DNA of 64,000 nt from JAPOXR01 sp964291445 (GTDB taxonomy: Bacteria > Pseudomonadota > Alphaproteobacteria > Rhodobacterales > Rhodobacteraceae). The translations under genes and the position numbers were made by a program. The notes under the pieces were generated by a model, which saw nothing but the letters and a program-made list of their open reading frames with translations, did no database searches and was not told the DNA's origin. Shown one piece after another: positions 63,517 through 64,000 of the stretch; positions within the stretch are counted from its first letter, which is position 1; every line of letters begins with the position of its first letter. Location of the stretch: assembly GCA_964291445.2 (NCBI GenBank), contig OZ219863.1, positions 186,001 through 250,000 of the forward strand. Direction: 5' to 3'.

Positions 63517-64000
63517 CCCGCAACCGGATGCCGGACAGTGTCCGGGCAGACGCATCCATTCCGGTGCAGAATTTCCTCATCGCCCTTCTGCATGGATACT
63601 TCCCGATGGGGATCGATGATCCGGGCGATCCGGTTCGCTGGTTCAATCCGGAGAGGCGGTGCATACTTCCGCTCGACGCCTTCAGGTTCCCCCGCCGCCT
63701 GCGCCGGCTTGCCCGGCGCCATGACATCCGGGCGACTTTCGACCAGGACTTTGCCGCGGTCATCGCCGGGTGCTCGAAGCGCGACAAGACCTGGATCAAC
63801 GGCCAGATCTCCGATCTCTACCTGAAACTGCACGCTTGCGGCCTCGCCCACTCGGTCGAGGTCAGGATCGGCGAGGAGCTGGTCGGTGGTCTCTACGGAT
63901 TTGCCCTCGGCGGGGCATTCTCCGGCGAGAGCATGTTTTCGCGGTTTCCGGGCGCTTCGCAGATTGCCCTCCTTCACCTCGTTGCCCGCCTCAGGGATTG
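63513..64000 (+). CDS. aat: Leucyl/phenylalanyl-tRNA-protein transferase, cut by window edge
   Basis: 162 residues visible. Motifs LLHGYFPMGIDD, VRWFNPERRCILPL, TWINGQISDLYLKLHACGLAHSVEVR, GGLYGFALGGAFSGESMFSR all match Aat. It adds Leu or Phe to N-terminal Arg/Lys for the N-end rule pathway. The remaining C-terminal part, about 60 residues, lies beyond the window. Confidence 0.94.
   Translation, partial: MTRNRMPDSVRADASIPVQNFLIALLHGYFPMGIDDPGDPVRWFNPERRCILPLDAFRFPRRLRRLARRHDIRATFDQDFAAVIAGCSKRDKTWINGQISDLYLKLHACGLAHSVEVRIGEELVGGLYGFALGGAFSGESMFSRFPGASQIALLHLVARLRD

Noticed and set aside
1..64000. CRISPR arrays, rRNA genes, complete insertion sequences
   Set aside because: None seen on either strand: no regularly spaced repeats, no rRNA core motifs, no intact transposase frame.

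Overview
The window looks like chromosomal DNA of a GC-rich alphaproteobacterium. The signs are shared-function gene orders and family variants typical of that class: accB-accC-aat, prfB next to mrcA and near rne, overlapping olsB-olsA ornithine-lipid genes, a COX15/CtaA-type heme A synthase, a TctDE/TctCBA tricarboxylate system, an M23 peptidase next to a bactofilin, and an RNase E with an acidic insert in its S1 domain. No 16S rRNA is present, so the exact lineage is not determined.

Layout. 1-6.6 kb is housekeeping, mostly on the minus strand: argC (cut by the window edge), rpsI-rplM, a PaaI-like thioesterase, an enoyl-CoA hydratase relative on the plus strand, then a tightly overlapping trmJ-ctaA-M32 carboxypeptidase operon. 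6.6-12.9 kb is an accessory or defence island: an Abi/HEPN remnant, a BrnT/BrnA-like toxin-antitoxin pair, the C-terminal stump of a type I restriction subunit (hsdR), a RhuM-Fic fusion, and an AbiEii-like two-gene cassette flanked by imperfect direct repeats. 12.9-21.8 kb is a tricarboxylate/tricarballylate cassette: tcuA-tcuB, divergent tctD-tctE regulators, tctC, a fused TctA-TctB permease and a PrpF-like isomerase. 22-25.2 kb holds gmk, a gamma-carbonic anhydrase fused to a DUF3553-like tail, and olsB-olsA. 25.5-28.2 kb is a second, AT-richer accessory patch: a DUF1828/DUF1829-type protein and an AbiEi/AbiEii pair.

28.4-45.3 kb is metabolism and transport: class II DAHP synthase, a PQQ-type sugar dehydrogenase, a complete branched-chain-type ABC transporter (livJGFHM) followed by a dimethylglycine/sarcosine dehydrogenase-like flavoprotein, a MocA-like cytidylyltransferase, and molybdate transporter genes modCBA lying between two tRNA-Leu genes. 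The first of these, tRNA-Leu(UAA), is interrupted in its anticodon loop by a 214-nt group I intron closely resembling the cyanobacterial/plastid tRNA-Leu intron; this is the most striking item in the window. 45-64 kb is envelope and core machinery: dsbB, an HNH nuclease, an MFS transporter, queA, a giant AsmA-like protein, M23 peptidase-bactofilin, prfB, mrcA, rne, a DsbA-like oxidase, accB-accC and the start of aat.

Working together, the regions suggest a heterotroph able to take up and oxidise tricarboxylates and N-methylated amines, with aerobic respiration (heme A), molybdoenzymes and ornithine lipids. Two accessory patches carry toxin-antitoxin or abortive-infection type genes. All family assignments come from reading motifs in the translated sequence; no database search was possible.
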